Of a stretch of DNA of 64,000 bases, positions 49,701-60,635 are shown piece by piece. Positions within the stretch are counted from its first letter, which is position 1, and each line of letters opens with the position of its first letter. The notes under the pieces are model-generated. The model was not told the DNA's origin. It was given only the letters and a program-made list of their open reading frames with translations, and did no database searches. The DNA comes from Pomphorhynchus laevis. Lineage: Eukaryota > Acanthocephala > Palaeacanthocephala > Echinorhynchida > Pomphorhynchidae. The position numbers and the translations under genes are program-made. Location of the stretch: contig WNNJ02000322.1 in the NCBI GenBank assembly GCA_012934845.2, forward strand, positions 186,001 through 250,000, in the 5' to 3' direction.

Positions 49701-52700
49701 TATAATTATATTAAAATAACGGTAGACTCCGTTATCTGATCTGATTTGTTCTACTTACAAGTTATTATTGACCTGTGGACTTTACTTTCCTTGTAACTAC
49801 TGTGGTCTGTGTAACTACTGTAGTCCCTACTGTCACTAGGGACTACAGTTATCAGCGGTGGGTCTTATCAAGTGTGCAACAAGCACAGTTTTAACCTACC
49901 TTGCAACAGGTGACAGCCCTTAATATATGAGTAGGCATGAATTCGCCATATCGCAGTGCTAAGTCCCCTTTGGGTTTGTGGCTTTTTATAGAGACTGGGA
50001 GCCATTCCAGTTCCACCACACAAAAGCACTGTCGCTAATTGTCCGTGACTGCTTATTCGACCAGAAGTCTGGCTTATTTCACAGCTTTCCTTTATATCTA
50101 AAGGAATTTCTTCTATCCGCAATCTGGGGACGCGCTCGGTAGCATTAGCAAAGCCCCCAGAATATATCGGTCAATAAAAATATCATAAATAAATTTAAAC
50201 AATTAAGTGGAAAATTTAATGAATAAATGGCTCGCTCAAATACTGATTGTGAATCAGAAACAAATGAGACGGACGAAACATGATACTCTGAATACTCTGT
50301 ATCAGTTATCTGATTTGTTCTACTAACAAGTTATTATTGATGTGTGGATTTTGTTTTCACGGTAATATAACCTTTGTCAGAGATACTGAAACTATGTATT
50401 CTTGATACGACATTATTTTTCTGCTAATTTTCAAACAAGTTTGATGATTTTTTTCAATTATAATGGAGAAGTATAAAATAAAAAATTTTTAAAAATAAAA
50501 TTCATTTATTTATTTTAAATAAAATTCATCGTTATATAAATATAAATTATATAAAATCTTATATAATTATTTATTATTTATCTTTACTTTAAATTTATAT
50601 ATTTTATAAAATACGTAGATTCAGTTATCTGAACGGATTTGTTCTACTAAGAAGTTATTACGGTAATATATGTCAGAAATACTGAAATCCTATATAATTA
50701 TTTATTATTTATTTTTATTTATTTTTTTATTTTTATTTATATTTTTATAATATATGTAGACTCAGGTATCTGATTTGTTTACTGACAAGTTATTATTAAC
50801 CTGTAGACTTTGTTTTCCCGGTAATATAGCCTCTGGCAGAAATAATGAAACTGTTTTTGATACGATATTATTTTTCTGCTAATTTTCAAACAAGTTTGAT
50901 GATTTTTTTCAATTATAATGGAGAAGTATAAAATAAAAAATTTTTAAAAATAAAATTCATTTATTTATTTTAAATAAAATTCATCGTTATATAAATATAA
51001 ATTATATAAAATCTTATATAATTATTTATTATTTATCTTTACTTTAAATTTATATATTTTATAAAATACGTAGATTCAGTTATCTGAACGGATTTGTTCT
51101 ACTAAGAAGTTATTACGGTAATATATGTCAGAAATACTGAAATCCTATATAATTATTTATTATTTATTTTTATTTATTTTTTTATTTTTATTTATATTTT
51201 TATAATATATGTAGACTCAGGTATCTGATTTGTTTACTGACAAGTTATTATTAACCTGTAGACTTTGTTTTCCCGGTAATATAGCCTCTGGCAGAAATAA
51301 TGAAACTGTTTTTGATACGATATTATTTTTCTGCTAATTTTCGAGCAGGCTTGATGAATTCTTTTCAATATAATGGAGAATTATAAATCAACAAAATATT
51401 ATTAAAATATTAAATTTACAAATATAAAATTTTAATAATAAAATTAAAATATAATTTATATTTAAATTATATTATTTAAATTATTATTATGATTTATACG
51501 TAGACTAAGTTAGCTGATTTGATTTCTTCATATAAAAATAATAACTATATAAAGATATGAAATATCATTAAAACTATTTTTAATTTATATCGTAAAAATA
51601 GCACATACAAGAAACATATTTTTGCATGAGCATTCATGCATACCATATGATATAAAATATAATACATTAAATAATGAAATTTTAAGAATTGCAACAATAT
51701 GTAATGATATTGGCTTCTTCAAAATCATTTAAATAATTTAATAGATACATATTTTAAACTAGGTTACTATAAAAATAACATCAAGCAGAAAATAGTAAAA
51801 TATATAAATCAACACAATAATATAAAGAATAAATTTAAACTCTTAAGTGGCAAATTTTTATGGATGGATAATAAATAATATACTTTGTATTAGAATAAGA
51901 TACTAGATAGTTTTATCAGAGGAAATACATCATTAGCATGTATTTGGCCCTGCTATGTTTAATGATATTGGCTTTCTTCAAAATCATAAAATGAAATGAA
52001 AATAACAAACAATTACAAAAGAAAAGATAAAATTAATAAAGATATGTATACAGAACTTATCAAAATCATTTGAATAATTTAATAGATACATATTTTAAAC
52101 TAGGTTACTATAAAAATAACATCAAACAGAAAATAGTAAAATATATAAATCAACACGATAATGGAACATTATTGTGTTGATAATGGTGGAATATTTTCCA
52201 TTGATATATGTATTGAGAGGCCCAATATTATTATCCATCCATAAAAATTTGGCACTTACTAGTTTAAATTTAATCTTTATACTATTATGGTAACCGGAAA
52301 TTATTATTTCCGGAAATATTCTTTTACAGTTTCATGCTTATTCTGCTAATCGTGATTAAAAAGAAAATTGTAATAATTTTGTAATATTTTGTAAGTTCTT
52401 ACGCTGAAAGGACAAACATAAAGCTTTTCTATTAATTGATTAATACCCAAATGTAAAATGATTAAATACCTGTGGAGGTTACGGCAATTGCTGTTCCAAT
52501 TTTAAAAGATGGTTTTATAAATGCAAACACTTTGCATGAAAATTTTGATGACATGTAATTTTCAATCTAAAGAATATCATTGAAACGACAAAAGGAATAT
52601 CTGTTTGAATACCTCAGTTGTATTAGAGTCTAAAAATCCAGCCATAATTGAGCAAGCTTTTAGCCTTTTGCTTAATGCTAAAATAGAATTGCAATACAAA

Positions 52701-55700
52701 GATAAAAAAATGATTTCTTACGATAGTCTATTTCTTGCTTATCGACTGTAGCGATAAACAAGCATCGCTCTACACCAATGAGGTCCACACATTTGTCAAA
52801 TAAATCTTGCAACTTATTTTCGTTAAACTTATCATCAAGACATATAATGACCAAGTCAAAGTTGCTATCTAAGAACAATTTAACGATTATTTTTACTAGA
52901 TCAAAATATTTAATTTATCAAAATGTCTAATAAATAAACGATGAAATCATTGAAACGAAAAGTGCTCGGGGTCACTGTTAAATTATCAAAATCGAAATGG
53001 CAAGACGCCCCGCATGAGGTATAAAATTTATTAGATTTTCGAGAAGTTATAATTGTTCAAGCTAATTACATTTTCTGATGATGATTTTAAACTGGAATCG
53101 AAAATTTTATACATTTTCTACCTCATGCGGGGCGTCTTGCCAACACGATGAAATATTTATCACAGACTTGAAATTAAAAATAAAATAAAAGCTATAAAGT
53201 TATAAATAAAAGTTATATTTCTACTTCTAATGAGTAGAAAAATAAAATCCTAATGCAATGCTTGGGTCAAAGATTAGAATGTGCACATTCTTATAAATAA
53301 AATCATGTAAGCTACAAACTGCAATTTTCCAAGTTTTGTCGAAAAAGAAAAGACTAGTCAAAATTAATAAAAAATCAAATTTTTAAATATCCAGGAACAA
53401 TAAGTAATAATACAAACTTTATATAATTTAAAATATCTATCAAATAGTTCCCGCAATGTATCAAATTAAAGAATAAATCTATTTTTAATGAAAATATTAA
53501 AGCTAAGTATAGACTGATCATCATCTAACAGAAAAGAAAACGAAATTGAAATGTAGATAATTGATAATCAGTGCGCTACACCAACATCGTATTTCAGATG
53601 CACCGGGCTATGAACAAACATTTTAATATTTTATATGAAATTTGTATTTATTTAAACAAATTTATTATTTAAACAATTTATTTATTCAAATAATAAATAA
53701 AATAATCATTTAAAAATATAAATGTAGATTATATATTATATATTATATATTATATATTATCAATTCTATTATATATATCACAGGAATAAATTACAAATTT
53801 TATATAATTTAAAAACAAGAAATTTCAATTATATAATAGAAATAGTCAAAAAAGGCAGTTGCCTAGGGAAGGATCTCCAGCCGACTCCAAAAATGATGAC
53901 GCGTTCCCTCGTTGCACGGCTGCGCTAATTCGTTGCTTGAGCTAGCTGAATGCGCGTTTATCTCTGGTTGTCCCCCCCCAACCTTGAACCAAGCTGCCTC
54001 AAAAACGCAAAAGCGCCGGGGCTGACTGCGCCTAGTGTTTCGATGGCGATTGAGAAGAACAAATATTGTCGATACTCGAAGCAGATGTATTTGATTCGTT
54101 TAAGCTGCTCCGTGTGGGCTGCAACAGGGCTAGCAGAAGACACTGCATGTGCGACATGACTGGCGTCCAGGGTGTTCGGGCAAGGGATATCCCAAACGAG
54201 TAAGGTATAGTAATTTTATTATTATTTTTAATTTTTTTTAAATAAAAAAAATAAAATATTGATCAGGATGGATATATTATATAATATTATAGTTTATATT
54301 TATGCTATGGAACCACCGCTTTGAAATTTACGCGAAAATAGAAGAAAAACGAAACTATAAATATAAACTTTAAATATACTGAATATTAAAAGATTTAGAA
54401 TTTTTAAATATAATTTTTAAAAATATATCCACCCTGATCTGTATTTTTTTTATTTCCAGATACTATCAGGTATAATAGTTAAACGACAACAAAAATTATT
54501 TTAATATTTCGCTATTAACTACTAGAATCTACATTAAATTAACATAAAAATGAAAAAAATCAAAAATAAAGTTTATTGTCGGTGCACATTGATGCTGGAA
54601 TCAAAATCGTTGCAATCGTTTGTTCATGTAACATTTTTGTTTGTAGAGACCGCAGCAAACAAAACACAACAATGAACAAAAACACTCAAAATGTACTGTT
54701 GTGTGGTTCACATCCTATCTATCCGAGCGCCCATTCTCCATCCGTTGTAGATCAACCATTTGTCCACATCATCATACACGCAGCGTTTCTCAAGGTTCCG
54801 TTCTTAGTCTCATTTATTTTTCTCTTCTTGTTAATGGTGACTTATCACTCATAACCAAACCCTTTGGTTTTCACATCATGCAATATGCAGATGACATCCA
54901 TGCACATTCTCGCTCCTCCGATATTGTTGATTTTGCCGTGTGCTTAACAGAATGCTTAATCACAGTTTCCAATACCCTTAATTCAATTCAAATTCAAATC
55001 AACTACGAAAAATCAAGTGTCTTATGACTGACTTCCTGTCAACGTGATAGTTCTTTCTTCTCTCTAATTCTCGATGGTAAACATCTCCCCATATTCGACC
55101 ATTTGAAATTTCTCGGTGTTTCTTTTAATAGCAATTGTTCTTTTAACCTTTGTCCACAAAAGTGTTCGTTCTTGCTTTTTTCTTCTCCATGGCCTTCAAC
55201 GTATTCGTAGAAATTTTTAATCCTCAATAAAGCAACTTATTTCCTCAATTCTCTTCCTGTAACTGAAATATTGTCCCAATTTAATAGTCAGCTCACCCAA
55301 AACCTTAATACACCCTCTTCAACTCATTATCTACACATCCACCCGTTTCGTATTACGCCTCCGACGCTTTTATCATCTGTCTTGTAATCTATTCCTTCTA
55401 AATTAGCCATTTATTAGATTGCATGCCAATGTACAGTGTTGTATTTGATTTTATTTTTATTTTTATTTTTTTGGTGGAACTGTAATTGGCTCCATCCTTA
55501 TTTGCCACAAAATAAATTATATTATTCGACTCATTTTAAAGTTAAAAACCGATGATTTCATAGCAAATATTTTCTGTTTACTTACATTAAATAAATTAGA
55601 AAGCAAATTTTATCGTTAAATGTATTTTTTAATGTTTACACTATCAACTTCAAGATATCTAGACACTCCTTCCGATGCTCATTGTTACATTCCACTATAA

Positions 55701-56403
55701 GAAACCTAGTTTTAGCTGACTATCTTTTCTAATAGTAAAACGATAGATAAAATTTCATTGATGAGAATTTCATCAATGCGCAATGAAATTTGGTAATAAT
55801 CAGTCTTTAAGTGACTTATGGTGACTTATCACTCATAACCAAACCCTTTGGTTTTCACATCATGCAATATGCAGATGACATCCATGCACATTATCATTCT
55901 CGCTCCTCCGATATTGTTGATTTTGCCGTGTGCTCAACAGAATGCTTAATCACAGTTTCCAATACCCTTAATTCAATTCAGATTCATCTTCAGAATTTTC
56001 TAAAGATGCTAGTGGTTACTAGCGGAATATCAAAATATTTTTTGTTGTCGTTTAACTATTATACCTGATAGTATCTGGAAATTTAAAAATTTAAACCTGA
56101 TGAAGTTGACAATTAAATGACACCCTAGGAATAGTTGTGCATTCCAATGTATTCAAATATTGAATTTGAATACGCTATAGTGTATTCAAATATTAAATTG
56201 GGTAAACATAAAATAATTGCTCAGTACAAAGTACTGAGCAATTACAATTTTTATATTTTAAAATTACCTGACAAACTGTTTAAATTGTAATCATGTACTT
56301 GAATAGAAGCTAATTCATAGCAGGCGTAGACTTTGCTTTTAAAATCCTCGGCACCAGGAGAAGTTACCAACAATATACTATTAACTCCTTCTGTATGTAG
56401 CAT
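46715..56403 (-). CDS. CIAPIN1: CIAPIN1/anamorsin (Dre2), cytosolic Fe-S assembly protein, six exons
   Basis: Exons 56403-56268, 52868-52722, 52677-52613, 52566-52470, 47150-46882 and 46831-46715 join in phase with GT/AG borders and give 276 residues (human about 312). Residues 1-148 form the methyltransferase-like N-domain ([45 protein letters not shown]). The linker has [17 protein letters not shown]. The [2Fe-2S] site is C199, C210, C213 and C215 (ACKNCTC). The second Fe-S site is C236, C239, C247 and C250 ([14 protein letters not shown]). The protein passes electrons from NDOR1/Tah18 for cytosolic Fe-S assembly. Introns are 3399, 44, 46, 5319 and 50 bp; the two long ones hold repeats. Confidence 0.92.
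47165..47345 (-). repeat. PLE-associated tail repeat in CIAPIN1 intron 4
   Basis: Minus copy of the family at 20800-21010 (cccgctactatgttgggtcg, gaaacttgataacatagcag, attctt). It ends about 15 bp from the exon 5 acceptor. Confidence 0.6.
47346..48479. other. CIAPIN1 intron 4, unassigned repeats
   Basis: Scattered short frames, with no recognised family. Probably decayed LINE sequence leading into the RT trace that follows. Confidence 0.35.
48480..49110 (+). pseudogene. Decayed LINE RT fragment
   Basis: Plus-strand words [30 protein letters not shown] and [17 protein letters not shown] correspond to the region just before and in RT motif 1 of LINEs. Stops and shifts throughout. Confidence 0.5.
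49318..49550 (+). repeat. Dispersed repeat, copy 1
   Basis: Matches 56655-56875: shared words taagttgatat, cagtcatt, tacatttcagtatt, agctactgat, aatacctacattt and tttaatgttgg occur in the same order. No coding content. Confidence 0.65.
49780..50165. other. Less AT-rich unassigned segment
   Basis: Contains the inverted words gtagtccctac-tgtcac-tagggactac (hairpin at about 49817-49851) and an 84-codon minus frame ([20 protein letters not shown]) that I cannot assign. Probably part of a transposable element. Confidence 0.35.
50405..51340. repeat. Tandem duplication, unit about 455 bp, two copies plus a third edge
   Basis: Landmark tctgctaattttc recurs at about 50421, 50876 and 51331. The first two units are nearly identical. 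The third begins but diverges. Each unit holds two copies of the word tagactcag/tagattcag followed by tatctga and an acaagttattat-like string, also seen at 21110, 49720 and 51490. Confidence 0.85.
51550..51960 (+). pseudogene. Second Penelope-like RT fragment with tail
   Basis: Nearly identical to 20470-20870 of the first PLE fragment ([33 protein letters not shown]) through the hairpin aaatacat...atgtattt, then breaks off at ggccctgctatgtt. A further partial repeat of the same PLE segment follows at 52030-52170. A one-base loss in ggcttcttc shifts its frame. Confidence 0.72.
52952..53150. mobile_element. Palindromic MITE, copy 2
   Basis: Same family as 23313-23519, opposite orientation: aagtgctcggggtcactg, aatcgaaatggcaagacg, an internal ctgatgatgat...ggaatcg, then the reversed arm gcggggcgtcttgcc. 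Lies in CIAPIN1 intron 1. Confidence 0.75.
53870..54180 (-). pseudogene. C-terminal fragment of RT / restriction-like-nuclease element (copy d)
   Basis: The minus frame reads [19 protein letters not shown] and then [26 protein letters not shown]. The IETLG...A..FL..LG pattern is the end of this nuclease family in other invertebrates, from memory. Markedly more GC-rich than its neighbours, so likely a younger insertion. Lies in CIAPIN1 intron 1. Confidence 0.5.
54457..56083. mobile_element. Segment bounded by a 43-bp inverted repeat, with two LINE RT pieces
   Basis: 54459-54501 and 56039-56083 are near-perfect inverted copies (tccagatactatcaggtata...). Between them lie RT pieces 54700-55027 ([43 protein letters not shown]) and 55824-55990, which repeats [20 protein letters not shown]. 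After the first piece, decayed sequence runs to a tail ttgccacaaaataaatt (about 55500), a LINE-like 3' end. Confidence 0.6.
56214..56245. repeat. Hairpin next to CIAPIN1 exon 1
   Basis: taattgctcagtac and its reverse complement are separated by aaa. It lies about 20 bp beyond the exon 1 donor, inside intron 1. Confidence 0.7.
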
Positions 56404-56654
56404 CTTTAAAACGTTTTATAAAATTCAAACATTAGAATATAACAAAAATTGTTGTAGCTAAATATCGTTTAAAGAATGCACAGTTTAAAGTTAATTGTTG
56501 CAAAACAACGAACATATTTACAGAAAATTAAATCAGCGTTAGTAGAAGAAGGTGCAACCTTCAATTTGAAACCTATCTATTTTAGAAATTTTAAATAGAA
56601 ATCCTAAGGATTTCTATTATCAAACTAGTCAACTATAATTTGTTTCCTAATTTT

Positions 56655-56875
56655 AAGTTGATATACCTTTGCAGTCATTTTTAACATTGAAATTTTGATG
56701 ACTTTTTTTCGTTGTACGCTTACTTTAATCCTATCTATACGCCAACAGCAGTACGCTACATTTCAGTATTGATGGACCTCATTAGCTACTGATCCAATAC
56801 CTACATTTCACGTTTTGGTACTTTTAATGTTGGCTGACGATTACTCGACTCGTCTGCTTTCATTCGCAATTAGAT
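56655..56875 (+). repeat. Dispersed repeat, copy 2
   Basis: Same family and orientation as 49318-49550. A further partial copy (ctagtcatctatagtttgtt) lies at about 57020. It is upstream of the CIAPIN1 ATG. Confidence 0.6.
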
Positions 56876-57789
56876 TTAATGAAAGACTTTCGTATTACAT
56901 TTTGCAAATTTAATTGAAATCATTTCTGATTTCAAATTAAATCAGCGATTGTAGGGGAAGGCTTAACCTCTAATTATATCATTCCTAATAGAAATCTTCC
57001 CTAAAGATTTCTATTATCAAACTAGTCATCTATAGTTTGTTTCCTATCTATAAGCCAACAGAAATATACTGAAAATATACTGTAAATTTGACGTAATGGA
57101 AGTCAAATAATTTGATTTATTAGAAAAACTATTTTGACTCATTATACTATGAGTCATTTATACTCTATATAAAATACAAGATTATTATATATTATTACCT
57201 ATATTATTAAAAACTATTTTGACTTAATAGGCCAATTAATTTGTCTCATTACAATAAGAAATGTGTTCTTTTTTATTTCAAAACTTATTTCGTCAATTAA
57301 TATAAAAATCGATAATAATTAATAATTTTAAATTAATATAATTAATTAGGCAAATTTATGATACTTGCAAGTTCTTAAATGAGCAGAGGAAAATAATTTA
57401 TTATAACTCATCTCTATAAATTTGCATCTGCAGCATATACAGTCGTTACATAACTAATGATGTATATATAAATACGAGTGATATTATAGAAATGTACTAT
57501 ACAATAAATATAAATTTTAATGAAAATTTAATAAATATTCAATTAAATAAATAAGTGGAGGAAAATAATAGATTTTAAAATTTTTCATGAAAATTAAAAA
57601 AATTTCAAATTAGGTTATTCAATAAGGTTATTCTCATGCAGCATTTGCTCATGATGATTTTATTTATAATAAAATAATATTTAATTTATTATAATGAATA
57701 ATCTTAAATATTAATGACAGTAACGAAAATAGTCGACACATCAATAACGAAAATATCGAAAGGACAAACGGAGCCCGTTCGATTTTCTC
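56876..57789. other. AT-rich sequence, no gene seen
   Basis: AT-rich with no frame of interest. Ends at the 3' edge of the nuclease-type element, copy c. Confidence 0.5.
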
Positions 57790-59660
57790 CACTCATTTAT
57801 TGTATTTTTCACGTTTATGGTTTTCGTTAAATTCGAAATATGCGTCAAGGCTTCTGCAGACAATTGATTGAGCGTATATTGAAAATACGCTTACATTAAA
57901 AAACGTTCGCTCAAATCGATTGACTTCAAAACCACTGAATACCACGTCTAGACGTGCATTATTGTCTCGCGATGTTGTAGAAACTTCAAAGTTCATATTG
58001 TTTAAGACCATAGACAGCACTGGTTCCAATTCTACACCTGAACATTTAAATGTTAAAACTTTTGTGATTATGTTAAGGACAGCGTCATGACGAATTGTTG
58101 CTAGCCCACCACGCTTACATGCTAATGCGTGGTTTACGTTGAGAGTTTCTCCGTATATACATTTTATCCCATCCAGATCACATGGAGTCCATTCATATCT
58201 TGTATATAACACGTCTTTGAACTGGTTCGAAGTCAGCTGAAAATGATGATGGGCGAGTGGCAATGAGCACAGTCATGTTGATGCTCAGTCTCTTGATGCA
58301 TACAAAATAATACCAAACATAATTTCTTCACTTTGTACCATGGCCTGTTGAATCGCTCGGTGAATGCGTTATAATTTTGTCAGTCCAACCGTTTCAAAGT
58401 GTTCGCCTGTAGATTCCGTAGCTCAATACCGGATAATGCGTTGAAAACACCTGATCTAATATGTTCTCCCATACTTAACGGGGATGTTAAGACACAATTT
58501 CAAAACGCATTCAAATTTTGTTTTGTTATTGCGGGTATTAATCGGTATTAATTAAGGTTCTTTGCAGGAACTCAATATATGTAGACTCGCATCTAGCTGT
58601 TCTAATGTAATGTGTCCACTTGAATTGAATTGATTTTGTTAAGCCTGTATATTCCGCTTCAGGATTCAGTTCCGCAATACTCGTCGATTTGTCGATGATC
58701 GCTGACCACTTTATCGGTTCATTCATTGTGGTTGAATAAATGCATCTGTTCCTATGGAAACTCTTCGGATTTTTATACCGTCGTTTGAAAACGTGATCTG
58801 CTGTGACGGAAATTTTAAGAGATTAATTTGCGTATGTGTGAGTAGTTGTGCTTTTGTTTCGTTTACGTTGTATCCATATTTCGGGCCTATGTCTTTTAAT
58901 ATTTGCCATACTGTACGAACATCATTAATTAAGCTAACACAATTTGCATCGTCCGCAAACCATCGCTGTTTAACGACAGGAAGCGCTTTGCGAATTTCCA
59001 TAATAAGACGCATCGATAACATTACAAAGCCGGCCATTGCAAAGGGATCACCGTGCGTGAATTCTTCTATGCTGTAGATACTATCACCTCATAGTACAAG
59101 TTAGGCTGATGAGGTATATAATTTTTCGAGAACAGTGGTCATTGAGGAAGCAATAAATTTCATGTTGTGAAGGCGGCAGACCAATTCATTGCATTGAAAG
59201 CATTCTTTACATCTATAGCTAGTATGCATCTATCTTGTCCCTTTCCGAATTCCTCCCTAAGTGAATGAAGTACAAATTCAATACCTCGCGCTGGCTACCA
59301 CGCAATTGCTTAATCCCTACCACATCCTAAAGATCTTGTTTTATCTTGTATAATACCATTTTAAAATTATGCGTCTGGCAACGTCACACGCGCCAATGGA
59401 TCTGATGTCTACAGTTTTTTCTCATAGCTATAAGTCGACTTGCGGTAAATGACTCATGAACTTCGAGACAAATAACTTCTGTTCCTAATCTTATACCGAA
59501 TTCAGCTAGTGATTTTGCTAATCTTTGAGAATGAACTCCAAATCAGCTCAGAAGTTGTTTCCACATCGTAGAGTCCAAACTGGATGAATTGACACCACCT
59601 TTCGTTCTTCTAGCAGCGTGCATAACGTCTGCCGCTTATATCACACCAAATTCAGCTTGA
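57790..59660 (-). pseudogene. RT / restriction-like-nuclease element (copy c), degenerate but long
   Basis: Minus-strand pieces from N to C: SLAEFGIRLGTEV and SRLIAMRKNC (about 59550-59400), ILAIDVKNAFNAMNW (motif A, about 59220), RWFADDANCVSLIN (motif C), IGPKYGYNVNETKAQLL, FKWTHYIRTARC, then 58263-57793 with NHALACKRGG, IRHDAVLNIITKVL and ARLDVVFSGFEVN...FFNVSVF. The ARLDV...FFNVSVF core resembles the D...D of a PD-(D/E)XK-type nuclease. Frames change at least four times. This is the most complete copy for ordering domains. Confidence 0.68.
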
Positions 59661-59699
59661 AATCTTTGCATTCTTTGCAAATATGCAAAGAATGCATCA

Positions 59700-60569
59700 C
59701 TAGCATATTATATTTAATTTAGATTTAAATATTTTAATTTAAATTTAGTATATTTCAAATTTTTAAGACAAGCTACTCAGTTGCTAAACAATTGTTGCAA
59801 TAGCTAAAGATGACTAACCTCTGAAACCCAAAAATGAAGATGATTGCATGTTTTCTAGTAGTTTGCCATCAATAATGATTATCAAAGTACTTTAGTATTA
59901 ATACTTTTGTACCTATATATTTTGTACCAATATTAATTGCAATCTATTTTAATGTTCAAACGATGACAAAACTGACTGAAGATAAAAATCTTAGAAATTC
60001 TAGCAGATTAATAAAATATATAAATATATATAATATAAAAATATATAAATGTATTTCATATTAAGTCTACTAATAAAAGAGGCTGTCTACTCTAAAGAGC
60101 TTGACATTGTGACATGAGGAGTATGCCCCGTCATTAAATAAGGACTACCAAACGGCTCGTCTTAGCCACAGGTATCTGCGGATATCATAAACCCTTGAGT
60201 TTGGCGAACTTTTGAGGTATCCCAGCCTCAAACAAACATGAAGAAAAAATACGAAAATCGACTAAAACTGGAAAGTCAGCTCAAAAGCTATGAAGCGTCA
60301 AAGTGAACAACTTCCAGGCAACAACAATAACTTTAACCAGTTCCCAATCACAACTAATCGACGGTCTAAGAGAATACAAATCGCACGCACATTAACAAAG
60401 AGGTCAATAGACATGTAGTGTCTAACATAATGTCGCTTGATAATAAGTAATAATATAATAATATAATATAATATTATAATAATATAGAGGAAATTTATTA
60501 GGGCACTGCGTCTCTCGACTTGGCCAAATGAAAGAAATTAAATAAAACATTGTGCAACGACTTCATTTG
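59700..60569. other. AT-rich spacer and likely 3' UTR of the next LINE
   Basis: Mostly AT-rich. 60060-60430 is more balanced and has no frame of note. May include the 3' end of LINE G. Confidence 0.35.
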
Positions 60570-60635
60570 AGATAATATCAATATTTGATAGTCCACCGCT
60601 AGTTCCCAACAGGCAAAAGAAATTTAGCAGGTTTA

